Numbered from the stretch's first letter, positions 10,030-61,610 are shown. The stretch is DNA of 64,000 bases from Anarhynchus alexandrinus (GCA_008711295.1 VUYV01000082.1:2332296-2396295), one strand, 5' to 3'. A program made the numbers and translations. The notes: generated by a model from the sequence alone, not told the origin.

Positions 10030-13000
10030 CAGTAAATATTTTATTTATTCACTGCTCAGCAAAGCCTGAAAGCAGTAGCATCAAACCCCCATGAGAGCAG
10101 TCAGTCTCCCAGCGCAGTCGCTGCCCGGGTTAGCAAGAAGGGCTGTGCCTGTTGCAACCAGGGAGAAGAAAAGGCAGCACCCGCAAGCTAAGCAGGTGAG
10201 GGGAACAAATTATGTCAAAGCCAAATTTTCCTGTTTGTGCAGCCCATCGCTGCCGCTTGGTTCGCTCTCACCTGGCTACTTAAACAAGAGGGGTTTGCCC
10301 TGCTCCATGTGCAGATGGGTCCCCAGTTTCAGCCGTGCGAGGAGCCATGCAGGGCTGGTAGACCTGGGAATGGGGTGGCTGTGCTCATCCCAGTGAAGGT
10401 ACTCGGGTGGTTGCAATCAAGCCTTTACCCCCAGGCCAAACAAGAGCCTAATTACCTCGTTTTTAGCAATGGCAGGGGGGTTACCTGCCAGCACGCAGGC
10501 AGGAGGGCTGCTGGGACCAGCTGGAGGGATGTCAGGGAATCTCTAACCTGTGCTAGAGGGAACTGAGTGCAGGAGGGAGCTGTGGGCTCTTCTGGTTGGC
10601 CACGGGGTGGGTGAAAGTCCTACCGACCCCCTCCAACTCACAGGGAGCGCTCTCTGCCTTGGTGTGTGGGAACGGGGCTGTCTGAAGCTCAACTTGAGCC
10701 CAGAGAAAGTGCCTGAGCAGGGTGCAAGCACGGCCCCTGGGGCTTTCGGTGCTGGAGGGGGACCCAGCCGTACAGCAGACCTCAGTGCCATGCTTCGCCT
10801 GCTGCAGGGAATACCAGGACACGTGGCCAAAGTCATGTCACACCCTTTGCAGTGCGTACACCTGACCCTGCATGAGCTGGACAGGAGGGTTTCTTGCCTG
10901 TGAAATACACCGACCCCAGAGACACCAGTGCAGGGCTCGACCCTGCAACCCCCCAAAGCCGGACTGCGGCTGAGAGGTGTCCCCTGTGGGCTCCCACCCA
11001 GGCACCACTCACTGTCCTGCAGCACAGCCACGGCTCTGCTATGGCCGGGAGGACAGCACCGGCCTTTCCAGCCCTGGCTCTTCCCACTGCGGTGCGTGCT
11101 GTGAGGTGTTTCCTTCCCTTCCCTCTGCCCCAGCAGTCAGGAAAGGCTTCGTTCGATGGGGGAAACTGGAGCCAGCTGCCCCCAGCAGCGTTCCTGCCCA
11201 CACACGGCTGGCTGATGGAGAAGTGGGGCCGGGGAGCATCCTGCCAGCATGGCCCAACTTCCCGGCTCCAGCACATCTCCCCTGCCTGCAAATGCTCATT
11301 AACTTCACTAGGAAATGAAGGAGTCCAGCTCGTGCCTTTTGTTTGGTATGAATGTCCCATGACAGTTTATTTTAATCATCTGGCTGCTTTTAATAGCTCG
11401 TGGGGTCTCGTGAGGCAGCCCCTCCTGCTGGGTGAGCCTTAGGTACTGCGGCCCTACGGAGAGCAGGACTCCTGTAGCACAGCTTCCAGAGGTGCCGGAG
11501 GGATGCTGAGGGAAGATTTTGGGGGACTGCTCGGTCAGAGCACAGACAGCAGAGGAGGGAACAGTTGCTCTGTCCACCCAGGGGCCTGAGACCTTGAAAT
11601 TTGGCTTTGGAGAGAGGCTATTTCCAGACAATCCTGCACGGTAATCCTGGATGCAGCTCTGCCTGTGTCTGTGCCCCACGGCCGTGCAGTGGGTGCCCAA
11701 CCTCCTCTCTCCATCACATACCTCTTTGCTCCCGGGTTATGGAGCCACAGAGAAGCTGCAATCCGGTCAATCTCTCTCCGTGATTTTCTCCCTAACCCTC
11801 ATTCATCCGCTGCCCAAAGTAAACAAGGCGGGTCCCTTCTTGGGGACGCGGTGCCAGACTTTGCTTGTCCTCAGTGTCCCCGCAAAGCTACACCAGGGCT
11901 GTGCTATGCTCTGCAAGGAGAGGACCAGTCCTGCAGTTGACACTGCACATGGTGCCGCATCCTCGGGCGCTGGAGCGCCTGCGCTGGTCCCATCCCTGTC
12001 CTGACACCTCCATCGGTGGCAGCAGGGACACACGCCCTGCACCAGTCAGCCCTGCAGATTCAGGCGCTGGTCCCCAGCCACGGCGCCGGCTTCTCTGTTT
12101 GAACAGCTCTGGTTTTCTCACCGCCTGCCTGGGGAAGCGGCGAAGGCAAGTGACCTCTGGGGTCGGTGAGGTTTTACTCTCAGTGTAGATTTCCTCCTAC
12201 GCTGTAGAGATGCTGTACGTTACCCTCCAGGGGAGCGACAGGCCTGGTGGCCACGGTGGCCATCTCTCCTCTGACCTGGACTCCCCGGCAGCAGCAAAGG
12301 TGAGCACTGCCCTTAGCAAAGGGGAGGGGGTGTCGCGCAGATGAACTCCCTTCAGCTTCGCAGCAATGGCCTGAGAAAACGCGGACGGCACAAACCCGGC
12401 ACCTCTGCTCGCTTGGGGTCCCCTCGTCCCCGAGTTTAGAAACGGCGGATCCTTGCTGGAGCAGAAGCCATGTCCTTGAAGTCACCTCCCAGAAACTTCC
12501 CAGGTGAGCGGGAAACAGTGAGCCGGGCTTCAAGCAAAAGCTGATCAAGAGCTTTATCCGTGCCTTACCCACAAGGACACATCAGGGCGAGACAGCTGGG
12601 TGCCTCCTGCTTCCGAAAACAATGATCTGGCGAGCGAGGAGCCGCGCGGCACGCAATTACATCCACAGCAGAAAGGATCAAAAGCCTGCACAGCAAATTG
12701 GGCTGCGTGTTACCTCGTTAAAACCTTTTTCGGCTCTGCCGACACCTCTGCTTCAAAGCCTGCTGCAGTTTCCAGCGACAACAGCAGCATTTCTTATGCA
12801 AGCCGAGTGCCTTGCCTGAGACGGGAGCTGGTCTCTCCTCCAGAGGTGAGCTCCTCGCACCCGCACCAGAGGCAGGGGAGGTTTTGGGAGGCAGAACCAG
12901 GGTCTGAAAGAGTCGGCTCCAACCCAAGATGAATTTGGCAGCACAGGCACGGTGCACGCAGCCCCTGTGCCCCTCTTAGCCCTCAGTGGGGAAGTTCTGT

Positions 13001-16000
13001 GAAGGAAATGAAACAACATGATTTTGAGCCATGTCTGCTGGCCGTGGGGCAGCCTGGGGAGGCTCCAGCAGTTTGCAGGGCTGAGAGGTTTTGCCAGGGT
13101 CCTCTCAAGCCCCGGAGACAGACCAGGATTGGGAAAAGGGGTCTGGGAGGGAAGAGCCTGGGCTAGGAGGAAGGATGCTTCCCTTCCTGCCACACCAAGA
13201 GAGCTCAGTGCCAGAAGTTTGGGGGAGGAAAAGTGAAAGGTGGGCTCAGCTCTGGTGCGATGCCGTTTCTTTATAAGGCAACACCAGGAGATGTTTCCCT
13301 GGATACAGCAGGAATAAAAAGCAGGAAGCACATTTCTTTGATCACAATTCCAAGGGTTGAGTGTTTGGGGTGTTTTTTTCCCCCCCCTCCTTTTTCCCCA
13401 TCAAGTCATCACTTCACCCACAAAGCTGGTGCAGGCTGCCTTAGGGGCCGGCTGGTCAGCCCCGCTCTTGGCTATAGGGTTCAGCATCTCGCTGCTTTAG
13501 GCAAATCTCTCAGCCGACCACCACCAGTCCCCTCCATTAGTACTTTATCCCCAGTGAGACTTTTTCTGGCCCCAAAGCCCCGCTTCAGCCTGATTTTACA
13601 TGAGCTCAGAGATTTGAGTGATGGCTCCTCTCCCTAAAAGGAGCCTAAGGGAGTGATCCTGAGTGATACACCGTACCGTAACACCCTCTTCCATGAGACT
13701 CCACACACTTTCCATCAAAAGTCAATTAAAGCTGTAGTGAATGAAGCCATTCACAGTATAATTCCAGATTAATCAGCAGCACACAACTGCCTTATGAGCA
13801 ACACAGCATTGCGAGGTCAGCCACTCCATCATCATCGCTTCTCCATTTCCTCCCTCGTTCTTCCTTCGGGCTGCGGAGCTGAGCAATAGCGAAACCTCCA
13901 GGGCAGACCTCTCCCGCAGGGCACACGTGCACCCGGGCAGCACCACGTCCCACAGACTTCTGCTGCCTGCGCGTGTCCTCAGCTGCCGCAGGTGAGCGGA
14001 GAAGGCAGCCTGCCTTAAATGCTCCTCGTGCACAACCAAAGGATCGCCCAGTCCAGAGGGTGACCGTACTTATCCCTAATTGACTTTTAAGTCCCCTCCT
14101 ACGCACATTTTACCCAAATTGAAGGCACCGTAGGCCAGCCCTCCCCAGCCTTGGTGAGGGAGGCTGCCCCACCTCAGGGAGTTGACTTGAGAAGGGACTC
14201 CAGCACATCTCCTCTCACGTCTCCATCATCGCTCGAGACGTTTCATGTTTTTCTTTTCCTCTTGCTGCACTGCTGCTCAGCTGTTTGTTTTGCTCAGCCA
14301 CGCTGGCTCAAAACGGTAGCAAGGACGGGAGAGTCACAAATTTAGGACTGGAGGGGTTTTGGTTTGTTTTGTTTTTCCTCTTCTTCCTTCTGCTTTTGCT
14401 CCCACTGCTGGCATCAGAGGAAGGAAAGAAATAGGTCCAGACAGAGACCAGTTATCTACTAGCATTATCTATCTGTCCTGGAACTGGGAATATGGTCTCC
14501 AGCTGTGCTTGAAGACAAAGTTTAAAAGGACATACCCCTGGCAAAGCATGGATTCAGGCTCTTCAGGGAAGGCAACACAGCTGGGGTCTTGCCAGCAGGG
14601 CTGGGACAAAGCACCTCCAGAACAGGCTGGGAAGCTCTCAGCACTGGGCTGGACTTCCAGGACAGAGAGCCCGGCCCTGCACCCAGCCAGGCTGCGGGAC
14701 CCACAGCAGCTCCGCAGCCTCCTCCACGCTCCGAGTGCTGTGAGCCAGGCTGTGCATCCGCACAGATGGATGCTCCTGGACAGCACAGGCCGACAATTAA
14801 TGCTTTAAATGCCCCTGGGGGCTGTTGCTTGCTGATCTCTAGTTGAGCAGCAGCCTGCATTTTAGTTTCAGATCACTCAAACAACTGCTCTGAGGCGTCC
14901 CTCACCCACGTCTCCCTCCAGGCAGGGAAGGATGCAGTTTTCCGCCACAGCTCCCTCCCTCCCTCCCGTGCCTGTCACTGAGGCGTCCCAGCCCTGCAGC
15001 CATTTAATCTGCACCCTGGGCTTTGACAAAGTGATTCTCCGTTTACATTAAAGTGGTACTTGAGACAGTTTGGGGAGGAAATGGAAGGAGAGCTAAATCC
15101 TAAACCTGGCAGGTGACTGCTACTGCAGGCTGGGAACCCAGCTGGAACTGGCTCTAATGGCCACTGTCTTCACTCTGCCCTGGGGGAAGCTGGAGCAGGA
15201 GCCCCAGCGCTCAGCTGCTCTCCCTGCTAGTGATTTACCTCCATCTCCCTGAGGCTGTGACAGGGCTGATTGCTCTGCCCCTCAGTTCTGCAGCTACAAC
15301 AGCCTGTGAGGGTCACGCTGCAACCTACATCAATTATATTTTTAGCCAGGTTTATTACATTTTATGATCTGGTTTACAGATTCTCTGTGCCAGCACAATG
15401 GTCCAGTGTGGGACAGGAATATTTGAAATCAACTTTGCCACCACCCCTTGCATCTGCTGAAACTGTGTCCACGTGCCCCCCTCTCATTCAGACCCTTCCA
15501 ACGCCTGCTGGGATCAGCCCTGAGGTTGGATCACACAGGCAACAAACGCAGCTCCAGCACCGACTTCCAGGAACAACTCCTTTGCAGATCCCAACTCAAT
15601 CTCTTTTCCACTCTTGCTTATTACAGCGTTTGTAACCGCTCACCTACTCGGACCATCCCCAAAATCTCAGGAAAACCTGTGTGAGGCATTTAGCAACTCT
15701 GGAGATCCACAGAAGAGCAACTAACCTGGAGCCACGAGAACTTGCTAGCTCAACGTTGCACTCTGCAAAGTGGAAAATGTTGCGGGAGACTAATTTTAGC
15801 CCTTCAACGGAGATGCACAAAGCGGTGGGAAGTTGAAGGAAAGTACTGTGCCAGTGGAAAAAAAGACACAAGTCTCTTTCCATCTTGGACAGGACAGAGC
15901 AGCATCCAAGCAGTACACCGCTCACACACAGCAAAGCAAAGGGCACAAAAAGCAGCCTGAGCTTAAAAGGGTCAGCATGCCGTCAGCACACAGGTGTTAG

Positions 16001-17438
16001 GGCAGTTCCACTCTGTATCACAGCGGTGCCTGGCCAGCTGGTGTTATTTCAAGATGATCCTATGATGGGAAAGCAAAGTTAATGTAATTTAAAGGGCATG
16101 CTGTTCATGAAGATACCCTACGCCTTTCTGCAAAACACTCTGGAAAAAACATCAAAGTATCTGAACGAATAAACTCCCAGACGAGAGTAACTCCAGTCCT
16201 GTTTTTAAGTGTATATACAAGACATCAGCACAGCAGCGCCTGTGTTCCACGCACCATGAACACACCTCTATCCCTTCACGCATTAATCCCTGTTCAGAGA
16301 CTTTCCAAAGCTGCAACCTGTGTAACTTACTGTCAAAAGTTGTTCATGCTCACACTGACCCCTTAATGTGACTACACCCCCCCACAGAGCAGCAGCACAT
16401 CGCGAGTCTTCATGCTTTCTCCTTCCACACATCTCCCCCTCACCTTTCTTTTTTAAAAACTTCTACCTACACTTAAGTTTCTTACTGAGAAGACTTTTTT
16501 CCCCTCTCACCATTTGCTTAGACAGAAATCCCACCCTTTGAGTAGACACACGCACTCCCCTGAGAAGGAGTTTACTGTAAGCTGCACCCTCCCTGCTCCT
16601 CATTTGCCAGCACCGACCTTGGCAGCAGCACTTGCCGGCTGCACCGTATTCCTCGTGGTGAACACCAGCACTTCCTTCCCCATCACTTCCACCCAGAGTC
16701 TGACCCAGCCCCAGCTGCAACTTCTAACTCAGACTTTCTCACCAAGGTTTAAAACTGCCAACACAGGATGAAAGGGACAAGTGTGCAATTATCAGGTGCT
16801 GGTGTCACGCTCTAGCTTTTTATGTCATGGCTGTAGCATCAGAACACATGAACACCTGGGGCAGTTTAAGGGGCCATGGACCAGAAGATGAATACAGCCA
16901 CAAATTTTTAAATTTCTAGCAAAAATGTACCAAAAAGTAGATTTTCTGTGGACAAGCTGGAAGACGAGTGAAAGGCAATTTTGACAATCCATCGATAAAA
17001 GAGACTTCTAGATATCCATCACCTCCTCCGCTAACCTCACTTTCCAGTGACTCCAGAGACTGGAAATAAAAGTGAAGAAGAGAGTTTATTTGCACAGTTG
17101 TTAGTTACAGACTCAGAAAGACCATCTTCAGGCCAAGGACAGAACTAGCTTGGCTCAAATTCACAGCCTCGTGTTTTGAATAGGTAACTCTCCGAAAGCA
17201 CACAAACAAGGTGCCTTATCTTCCCTTGAAATCCCCAGCGTTGGCCACTGCCAGCTGCCCCGGTGATACACTGAGGGTACTGTAACACCTGATTTCAGCT
17301 ACGGAGAATCACTCACTCGGCATCAGGGGAGGTCTGCAGTGCTGCTGACAGGACAGGCCGATGCTCTCACACCACCGCCGCTGCCTTTGGAGGTGATGTG
17401 TATGGTTTTTGTTGCACCTATGGAAGGGGGGAACGGCA

Positions 17439-17453
17439 ACACACACACACACA
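17439..17453. repeat. (AC)n microsatellite, (GT)n on the MYH9 sense strand
   Basis: Seven AC units. In the MYH9 transcript orientation it is GU-rich and directly follows the predicted cleavage site, so it may act as the polyadenylation downstream element. Confidence 0.8.
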
Positions 17454-17474
17454 GACTGCAGCACATAGATAATC

Positions 17475-17480
17475 TTTATT
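17475..17480 (-). terminator. MYH9: Distal polyadenylation signal AATAAA of MYH9
   Basis: AATAAAG on the minus strand. About 25-35 nt further lies a (GT)n run (17439-17453), a textbook GU-rich downstream element for cleavage/polyadenylation. This combination makes it the best candidate for the main 3' end. Confidence 0.75.
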
Positions 17481-17548
17481 GGTAACATCAGTGGAGCACC
17501 AGTAAACCATTACTGACTGTAGTGGTGACACACAGCTGAGGCACATGC

Positions 17549-17556
17549 TAAGGCAC
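17549..17556 (-). promoter_or_regulatory. Candidate miR-124 8-mer target site in MYH9 3' UTR
   Basis: The transcript reads GTGCCTTA, a perfect complement to the miR-124 seed (AAGGCAC) with A opposite position 1. It lies near the 3' end of the UTR, in AU-rich surroundings that favour accessibility. No evidence of use beyond the match. Confidence 0.4.
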
Positions 17557-17557
17557 T

Positions 17558-17563
17558 TTTATT
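17558..17563 (-). terminator. MYH9: Alternative polyadenylation signal AATAAA
   Basis: Second AATAAA, 83 nt upstream of the distal one in the transcript. It has no equally clear GU-rich element after it, so use is uncertain. Confidence 0.4.
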
Positions 17564-17813
17564 ATATAAAAAAAAAATTAAATTTTTTTGTGACAGCAAT
17601 TGGGACACGAGGCTCCTGCATTTAGAGCGCTTCAGGCATACAGTATGGCGCTTCATATTTAATTATTTTTACTTCGCTCATAAGTAGGTCTAAATGCAGC
17701 ATATACAATATGGTTAAGAATACAGGTAAATCCAGCAACCAGTGTACGGTGTAGAAAAGTAAAGACTATCTATATATAACCATGGTCCCAATAGAAAGGC
17801 AGTGATAAAGACC

Positions 17814-17819
17814 TTTATT
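17814..17819 (-). terminator. MYH9: Possible proximal polyadenylation signal AATAAA
   Basis: AATAAAGG preceded by a U-rich stretch and A/U-rich flanks. Use would shorten the 3' UTR to about 1.05 kb. Sequence match only. Confidence 0.3.
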
Positions 17820-18234
17820 TTTTTTCTTAATTACTTATTACGAGAGATACAAAGGCCTTACATATATCTGTGCAGATTAAACGGTTTTTAATATACTCTT
17901 AGTCAATGGTGCACAATAACTAATCCCAACCCCTGGTTACAGAGCAGGTGCAAGAGGCTTGGACATGTCAATAAAAGAAGGATTTCCCTCCCCTTATCCC
18001 CACCCTCTGCCCACTACCCTATTAAGTTCCCCTAGATTCTGTCTATTACCATTAAATATATTTGGTCCCCCAGAGATTCTCAGACAAGCACAAGGACATT
18101 GTTCTGCTTCCCCAGCCTGTCATTAATTACTGGTCCACGCTACCTTAGATGAAACCGCTCAGAGGCAGAGACACTAACAGGACATCATTGCACTTCAGAG
18201 ATCTGTCCAGACAGTAAAAATAAGAAGAGAGAGG

Positions 18235-18254
18235 AAAAAAAAAAAAAAAAAAAA
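18235..18254. repeat. A20 homopolymer (U20 in MYH9 3' UTR)
   Basis: Twenty A residues on the plus strand, giving a U tract in the mRNA followed by CCUCUCUCUUCUU-like pyrimidines: a potential PTB/HuR/TIA-type binding stretch (inference). Confidence 0.85.
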
Positions 18255-18866
18255 GACAACTTTGGCAAGTCCTCCAGGTAACTGGTCCTAAGAGGAGCTT
18301 CCCTCTTCACCCCTCCCTGGAAACATATGAAAGAAGAAAGGGCAAATTGCCATGGCCAAAGCACACCGTTTTTCCTGAAACTGCTCCCAAACCACGTGGG
18401 TGGGCAGATTAAAAGAGGCAGAAGTCTGAGGTCACTGAACATGATTGCCAAAAGCAAACAAAGAGGGAGGGGAAAGAATACAGAAAGGAGCTTCCCTGCA
18501 GCTAGAATCGAAGACAAAGGAGATTTACAGCAAAAATAATCTTTCCCTAACCCCACTCCCTCCAAACTGTGTAAGGATTCACCAGCAGACATGGCACGGA
18601 CAGTTCTACAGGCCTTTGTAGTGGCCAAACTGCTGGTCAGATTTCAGAGCCCCGACTCTTTGGCATTAAATACAAAGAGGATTAGGAAACTGGAAAGAGG
18701 AGGAAACTAGGAATGCAGATGCCCAATGGCTCCAGATACACAGAGCTGGGCTTGCTCTGCAGATCCCCAGCCAATTTAGGAGGAGAGGGTTTGCTGAAAG
18801 TCCAATGGAAGAGGGGAGGGTGGATGGGTCACTCCATTACGTGTAACCTGGGTCAAATGGGAGGAC

Positions 18867-57178
<38,312 letters not shown>

Positions 57179-59454
57179 CTAGAATAAAATAAAAAAAAAA
57201 AAGTAGTTAGACTGAGACTCTAAAATTCAATTTCTGTGACAGTACAAAATCAACACCAAAGAGAAAAACAGGAACTAGTAAATTCTGCCAAGTATCTTCA
57301 GAAATATGGCCAGGTAACCCCTTTTCTGGCAATAGATGCCAACCTCCCACCGTCTGCCAAAATATAATGGCACCATCGCAATTTAGTTGTCTTCATCCAG
57401 AAAGAATATTGTTTGCATTACGATTTTTTCTAGAAACAATACAGAACTCTCACTGAATGTTTCTTTATCACAGTGATAGTTTGATGTACATCTGTTGTTC
57501 TTCAGCTCTCTCCCTCCCATTATATTGGGCCCATACTGACTTATAAAAGTTAGCAGAGCAGTAGAAATGGAAGGGGGGAGGGAGAAGTGTAACAGGAACC
57601 ATTACAAATCCCAAAGTGCCAAAACCTCACATCAAACAGAGGCTTTCACCCCCAAAAGAAACACTGGAAGGTCAGTGAAAAATTTTTGTTACTTATTTTG
57701 TACAGAACAGATTTGAAAACTACAATGCTGAGCAGGTGCCTCAGTCCTATACAGCTAATTAATTTGTGGCGCCATCCCCTATTGTATTAATGGAGCAGCT
57801 GGTAACAGTAGAAACCTTTTCTTTTTCATGTTGACATACCAGTAGACATAGTAATTCCTGTGTTCAATTCCCAGCTGCGGATAACATCTTTCCAGTTACA
57901 GAACTTACTTCACCCAGCCTATCCAGCACTATCTTCTCCCACATCTTTAACCTCCTTTCAGCTTTCACCGATGATTCCACTTCCTCATACGCAATCCTGA
58001 CTAGTCCTTCCACCAAGCCTTCATCCCACTGCTCCCCCACCACTTCTGTGTGAACACACTCCCCTGCTTCTGCCTTGGTTTCACCTTTCATCCATTCCTC
58101 CACCCTGTGCCCCCCCACCCCCAGTCTGCATCTCATTCCTCCCCCATGCCACCAGGAACCACCTGGGAGCACTGGGCAGACTGAAGAGTGCCTGTACCTA
58201 CACCACAATAGCCTTAGTAGCTTGTAGTCATCATAGGGGCAGCGAGACCTGTTCAGACATGGAACAGACTTGGACGCTGCAAGTCCTTCACAGGCAGTCC
58301 ACAATAGCTATTGGGGCACTCACAGAACAGACTGTGCTACCAAACTCAAAATCCCCATTAGTTTGGAAGTTATCCATTTGAGTGTGCATTCTTTTTTGGT
58401 TTTGTTTGATTTTTGGGTTTGGTTGTTGCTTTTTTTTTTCCCTCTTCAGGTCAAGACCAGAGAGCTATCAGATCGTCCAGTCTGAGAACCTCAGTAACAC
58501 AGCAGCTAGATTTTATCCAGTTGCTGTCATTCTTTCCTTTTTCCACACTTAGCCCCAATTTTGTGTTGGACTGAAGTTTAATCTCTAAAGAGAGAGAAAG
58601 CAAGCCTCAAACATCCGTAAGAGTATAAAATTCACTGGATTGCTCTAAAATTACTTCAGCAATTGGTAACTTTCATCAGTACACTTATGGATAGGACTGT
58701 CTCCATATTTTAGCTACTGTTTCTTTCTATTCCCTTCTCCAGTAGCTTAAAGAACCGATGAGCACTCAGTATTCTCCCCACCAGAGAGTACTTCGACAAT
58801 ATAATTGAGTCACCATTCAAGTAATTTTGTGCAAACTAAAGAGACTGAGCTGTAATTAGGGAGGGCTTTATAGTCAGAGAGAGTCCAAGTATCTGAAACC
58901 ACTTTCTATACCCTTAAAAACCGCTCTGCAAGTGAATTTAGCATTTCAGTCCTAATGTCATCAATGCCATATTCATCAAGAAAAAGCTCCTATAAACTCT
59001 GTTTATAAAGACAGAAGTATATCTAGCCTTTGGACTAATTTTCATGGTATAATGAAAGCAGGCAAACTCACCAAATTGAGATTCTGTCTTTTCCTAAATT
59101 ATTCTGAAACCAATAATGGAAACATTAGGCTCACACACTACAGATAGGTAACTCCTGCTCCTAAGCTTCTTTACTGGAAACTGATTGTATGCAGATGAGC
59201 ACAAAAATTTAGAGTAAAATAATCTGTTTTATCCCTGTTAATACTGTTCTCAGAAAGAGCTGATCAGCCCTAAGACTGGAAGAAAGCAAGGAGAACAAAA
59301 TCATCACTCAAATGGTTTTGGCCCAGCAAATTCTTATGCATTGAAAACTATATACTGCAGCTTTACTAGCATTGCATATTCATTTTTCCAAGTGCTGAAT
59401 TTTATTCATTGCCTTGAAGATATGCACCCCTTTTGCTGAGGGACAAGCAAAGAG

Positions 59455-59590
59455 TAGATGTTAACCAGCTCCAAAGGCCCCACCCGTTCAAGGTTCCCAG
59501 GGGGTCAAGGGCTCAGCGGGCACACGCCAGCCCTATGCGTGACTGGGCACTTTGAGGGTGGATCAGGGGAATAACTAATGACTCATTTAT
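59455..59590. promoter_or_regulatory. GC-rich patch in intron 3 with KLF-type and AP-1 sites
   Basis: Holds GCCCCACCC (59477-59485, Sp/KLF-type) and TGACTCA (59579-59585) within a locally CpG-containing stretch in otherwise AT-rich intron. Candidate enhancer by motif content only. Confidence 0.25.
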
Positions 59591-60289
59591 GGATTGCCTA
59601 AGGAAACGTATTCTTCAGTAGTGCAACACCTGGGTGCAAGTCTCTATCACAAAGCAGCTATGTGAAAGGAAAAGACTATGCTTCTGAGTAAGATCTGACT
59701 TTTGATAGCTTGACCATAAACAAGCAGGCCGCTTGCCTGAGAAAAGGTTATACTCGCATTCAGGTACTACAGAGGCTCTTCTAAGACGACAAATTGGGGG
59801 GTGGGGGAGGGTGGGGAGTGGATAACCCTAAGGAAGGCAGTCCTTACTCCTAGTAGCCAACTCTAGTGTTGGAATTATGAGCTGGGGCTCCTCATATAGG
59901 CAATGGAGCCCTAAGCACTTGAAAAGTGCATGCCTTCCCCTTCCCTCTCCTCCAGAAGATCCTTAATCAGCATAAAACAAAAAAAACGTTGGTAAGCAGA
60001 CAGATAAACCAACTGCCCAACAGAAAAAGATGATCAACATCAGGTAATACTCAGAAGCTCTCTGGTACCGAACACTTCTTGACCATGACAAGTTTTGTTG
60101 CACTTAACTGAGAAGCTCTTTTTGAGCCTCATTCCAATGAGGCAAGGTAAAAGCACCCCAGAGTGACCTGAGGAAATCTCAAAGGGGCAAGCATGGGATT
60201 TTTCCACGCCTGAACACAGAGCAAGGTGTTGAAAGCTACTCAGGCAGGAAAAGTCACAGACAGTGTTCAAAATCCTCTCAGCACTAGGT

Positions 60290-60410
60290 TTTCCTCCCCC
60301 AACATAATTTCCTGGTGGCCTGCTGCAGCTGCGTTAGTCACCTCTGCTTTAAGCCAGCAGGAACGTACCTGCGAGTGCAGGCAAGTCACCGGCAGCGTGC
60401 AGACACTGCC
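60290..60410. promoter_or_regulatory. CpG-containing patch in intron 3
   Basis: Several CpGs (AACGTACCTGCGAGTGC, ACCGGCAGCGTGC) in an AT-rich intron; compositional outlier that may mark a regulatory element. No coding signal. Confidence 0.2.
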
Positions 60411-61600
60411 ATAAAAGGCAACATTCCTGTTTGCAGTCCGGGGGAAATTCTTTCCCAGGACTGCAAAGCAGCAGTCATTGGGATAGCTGGAATTCTTCTA
60501 ATTGTGTACAGACAGACAACTCGAATAATGTGTTGAGCAACAGGAAACTGGAGCCGACCAAAGGGCCAAAGAGCTAACGCATACAAAAGCATAACTCTTA
60601 GATACACTTCCAATTAAGTATTGCTTTAAATGCCAATATTCATTCTCCATACAATACTGACTTGTGCCATCACGAATCAGAATTCAGTTGCCCAGACAAG
60701 AGGCAACCTCCACCCCCTTTTTTTTTTTCCTTTTTTTAAAGGATCATTCAACATGGGCGTACTGCACAACTTCAGTCAGCACTTGCCTTTACTCCATTGT
60801 CAGTTGTGCAAGCAACCTACTCAGCAAAAGAGAATGTGCTGGGTACCATAAACTCAGTTGCTTATAATAACACAATCAAGAAATGCCTGATTAAAAGAAA
60901 TCTGCATCTGCTTTTCAATCCTAAACAGAGTCACTTATTAAAAACAATCCAGAATAACAACTCATTAGTTAATTATAGCAACAGTTCTGTATTTCAGACC
61001 AGCTGGAAAGGAATGCTTTTTATCTAGGCTTTTCTTTAGCTCTCATCACCATAGTAATCAAGTGATCATAAGAAGCAGCAGCCTCAAGCATCCAGAAATT
61101 CAGGAAGCAAAACATCCTTTAAATTTAAGCTATATAGCAGTATGGTATAATAAGATCACTAGATTAGTTTTACTATATAAAAAACCTCATAATATCTAAT
61201 TTATTCTTGACTTTCTTCAGTCCAAAAATAAAAGGCCGCATTTTAGACTGCTTCCAGGACCTTCAGCATCCATTAAAAACTTAATGAAACCAAAATTTGT
61301 TTTCACAAGAGAGACATCTTTTACATAAAAAGTCCTCAGCCAAATATTCTACTGCAAAACAACAAATCTGAATGAATGCTGAACTGCTATGGTCGCATAT
61401 ATTGGCATAATTGATAAATTAATAGAGCTCCAACCTCTTGAATTTTGTTTTTAGGTGTCTTGGGATAGGAGAAGAAAAAAGTTGGGAGGCTAGAAGAGAA
61501 TGTGCAATTTAAGCTCCACATCTCAGTTAGAGAACACCCTAGCAGGCCCTTATCACTCACTTCCTCTGCATGAGTGACTCCAGTTTAAGCCTGTTCATCT

Positions 61601-61610
61601 CCATAAAAGG
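61601..61610. promoter_or_regulatory. Consensus CArG box CCATAAAAGG (SRF site)
   Basis: Perfect CC(A/T)6GG match. Actomyosin genes are commonly driven by SRF with MRTF, so an intronic CArG in MYH9 is plausible; an AP-1 site lies about 100 bp away. Binding is inferred. Confidence 0.4.

Larger units (their letters stand above)
9441..17438. other. Intergenic DNA immediately downstream of MYH9
   Basis: Unique sequence with no supported gene. GC-rich blocks at about 10450-12200 and 14550-15250 contain long open frames, but none shows homology, coding bias or splice structure I can defend. Tracts at 9813-9843 and 9957-10029 are listed separately. Confidence 0.55.
17460..18866 (-). other. MYH9: MYH9 3' UTR (about 1.4 kb)
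   Basis: Follows the TAA directly with no splice site. The 3' end is placed about 15-20 nt after the most distal AATAAA (17475-17480) and just before a GT-repeat downstream element; the exact cleavage base is inferred. It contains a U20 tract (18235-18254 in plus coordinates), AU-rich blocks around 17560-17690 and 17820-17900, and further AATAAA hexamers at 17558-17563 and 17814-17819. Confidence 0.8.

Noticed and set aside
10543..11442. Several open frames of 160-180 codons on both strands
   Set aside because: Overlapping openness on both strands is a composition effect; no splice structure, start context or recognisable protein.
1..17459. APOL-family genes expected downstream of MYH9 by mammalian synteny
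   Set aside because: No frame resembles the APOL channel-forming or membrane regions.
57864..58304. 146-codon minus-strand frame in intron 3 as a possible exon 3
   Set aside because: Its translation has no resemblance to the myosin segment expected before exon 4, and length and phase do not fit.
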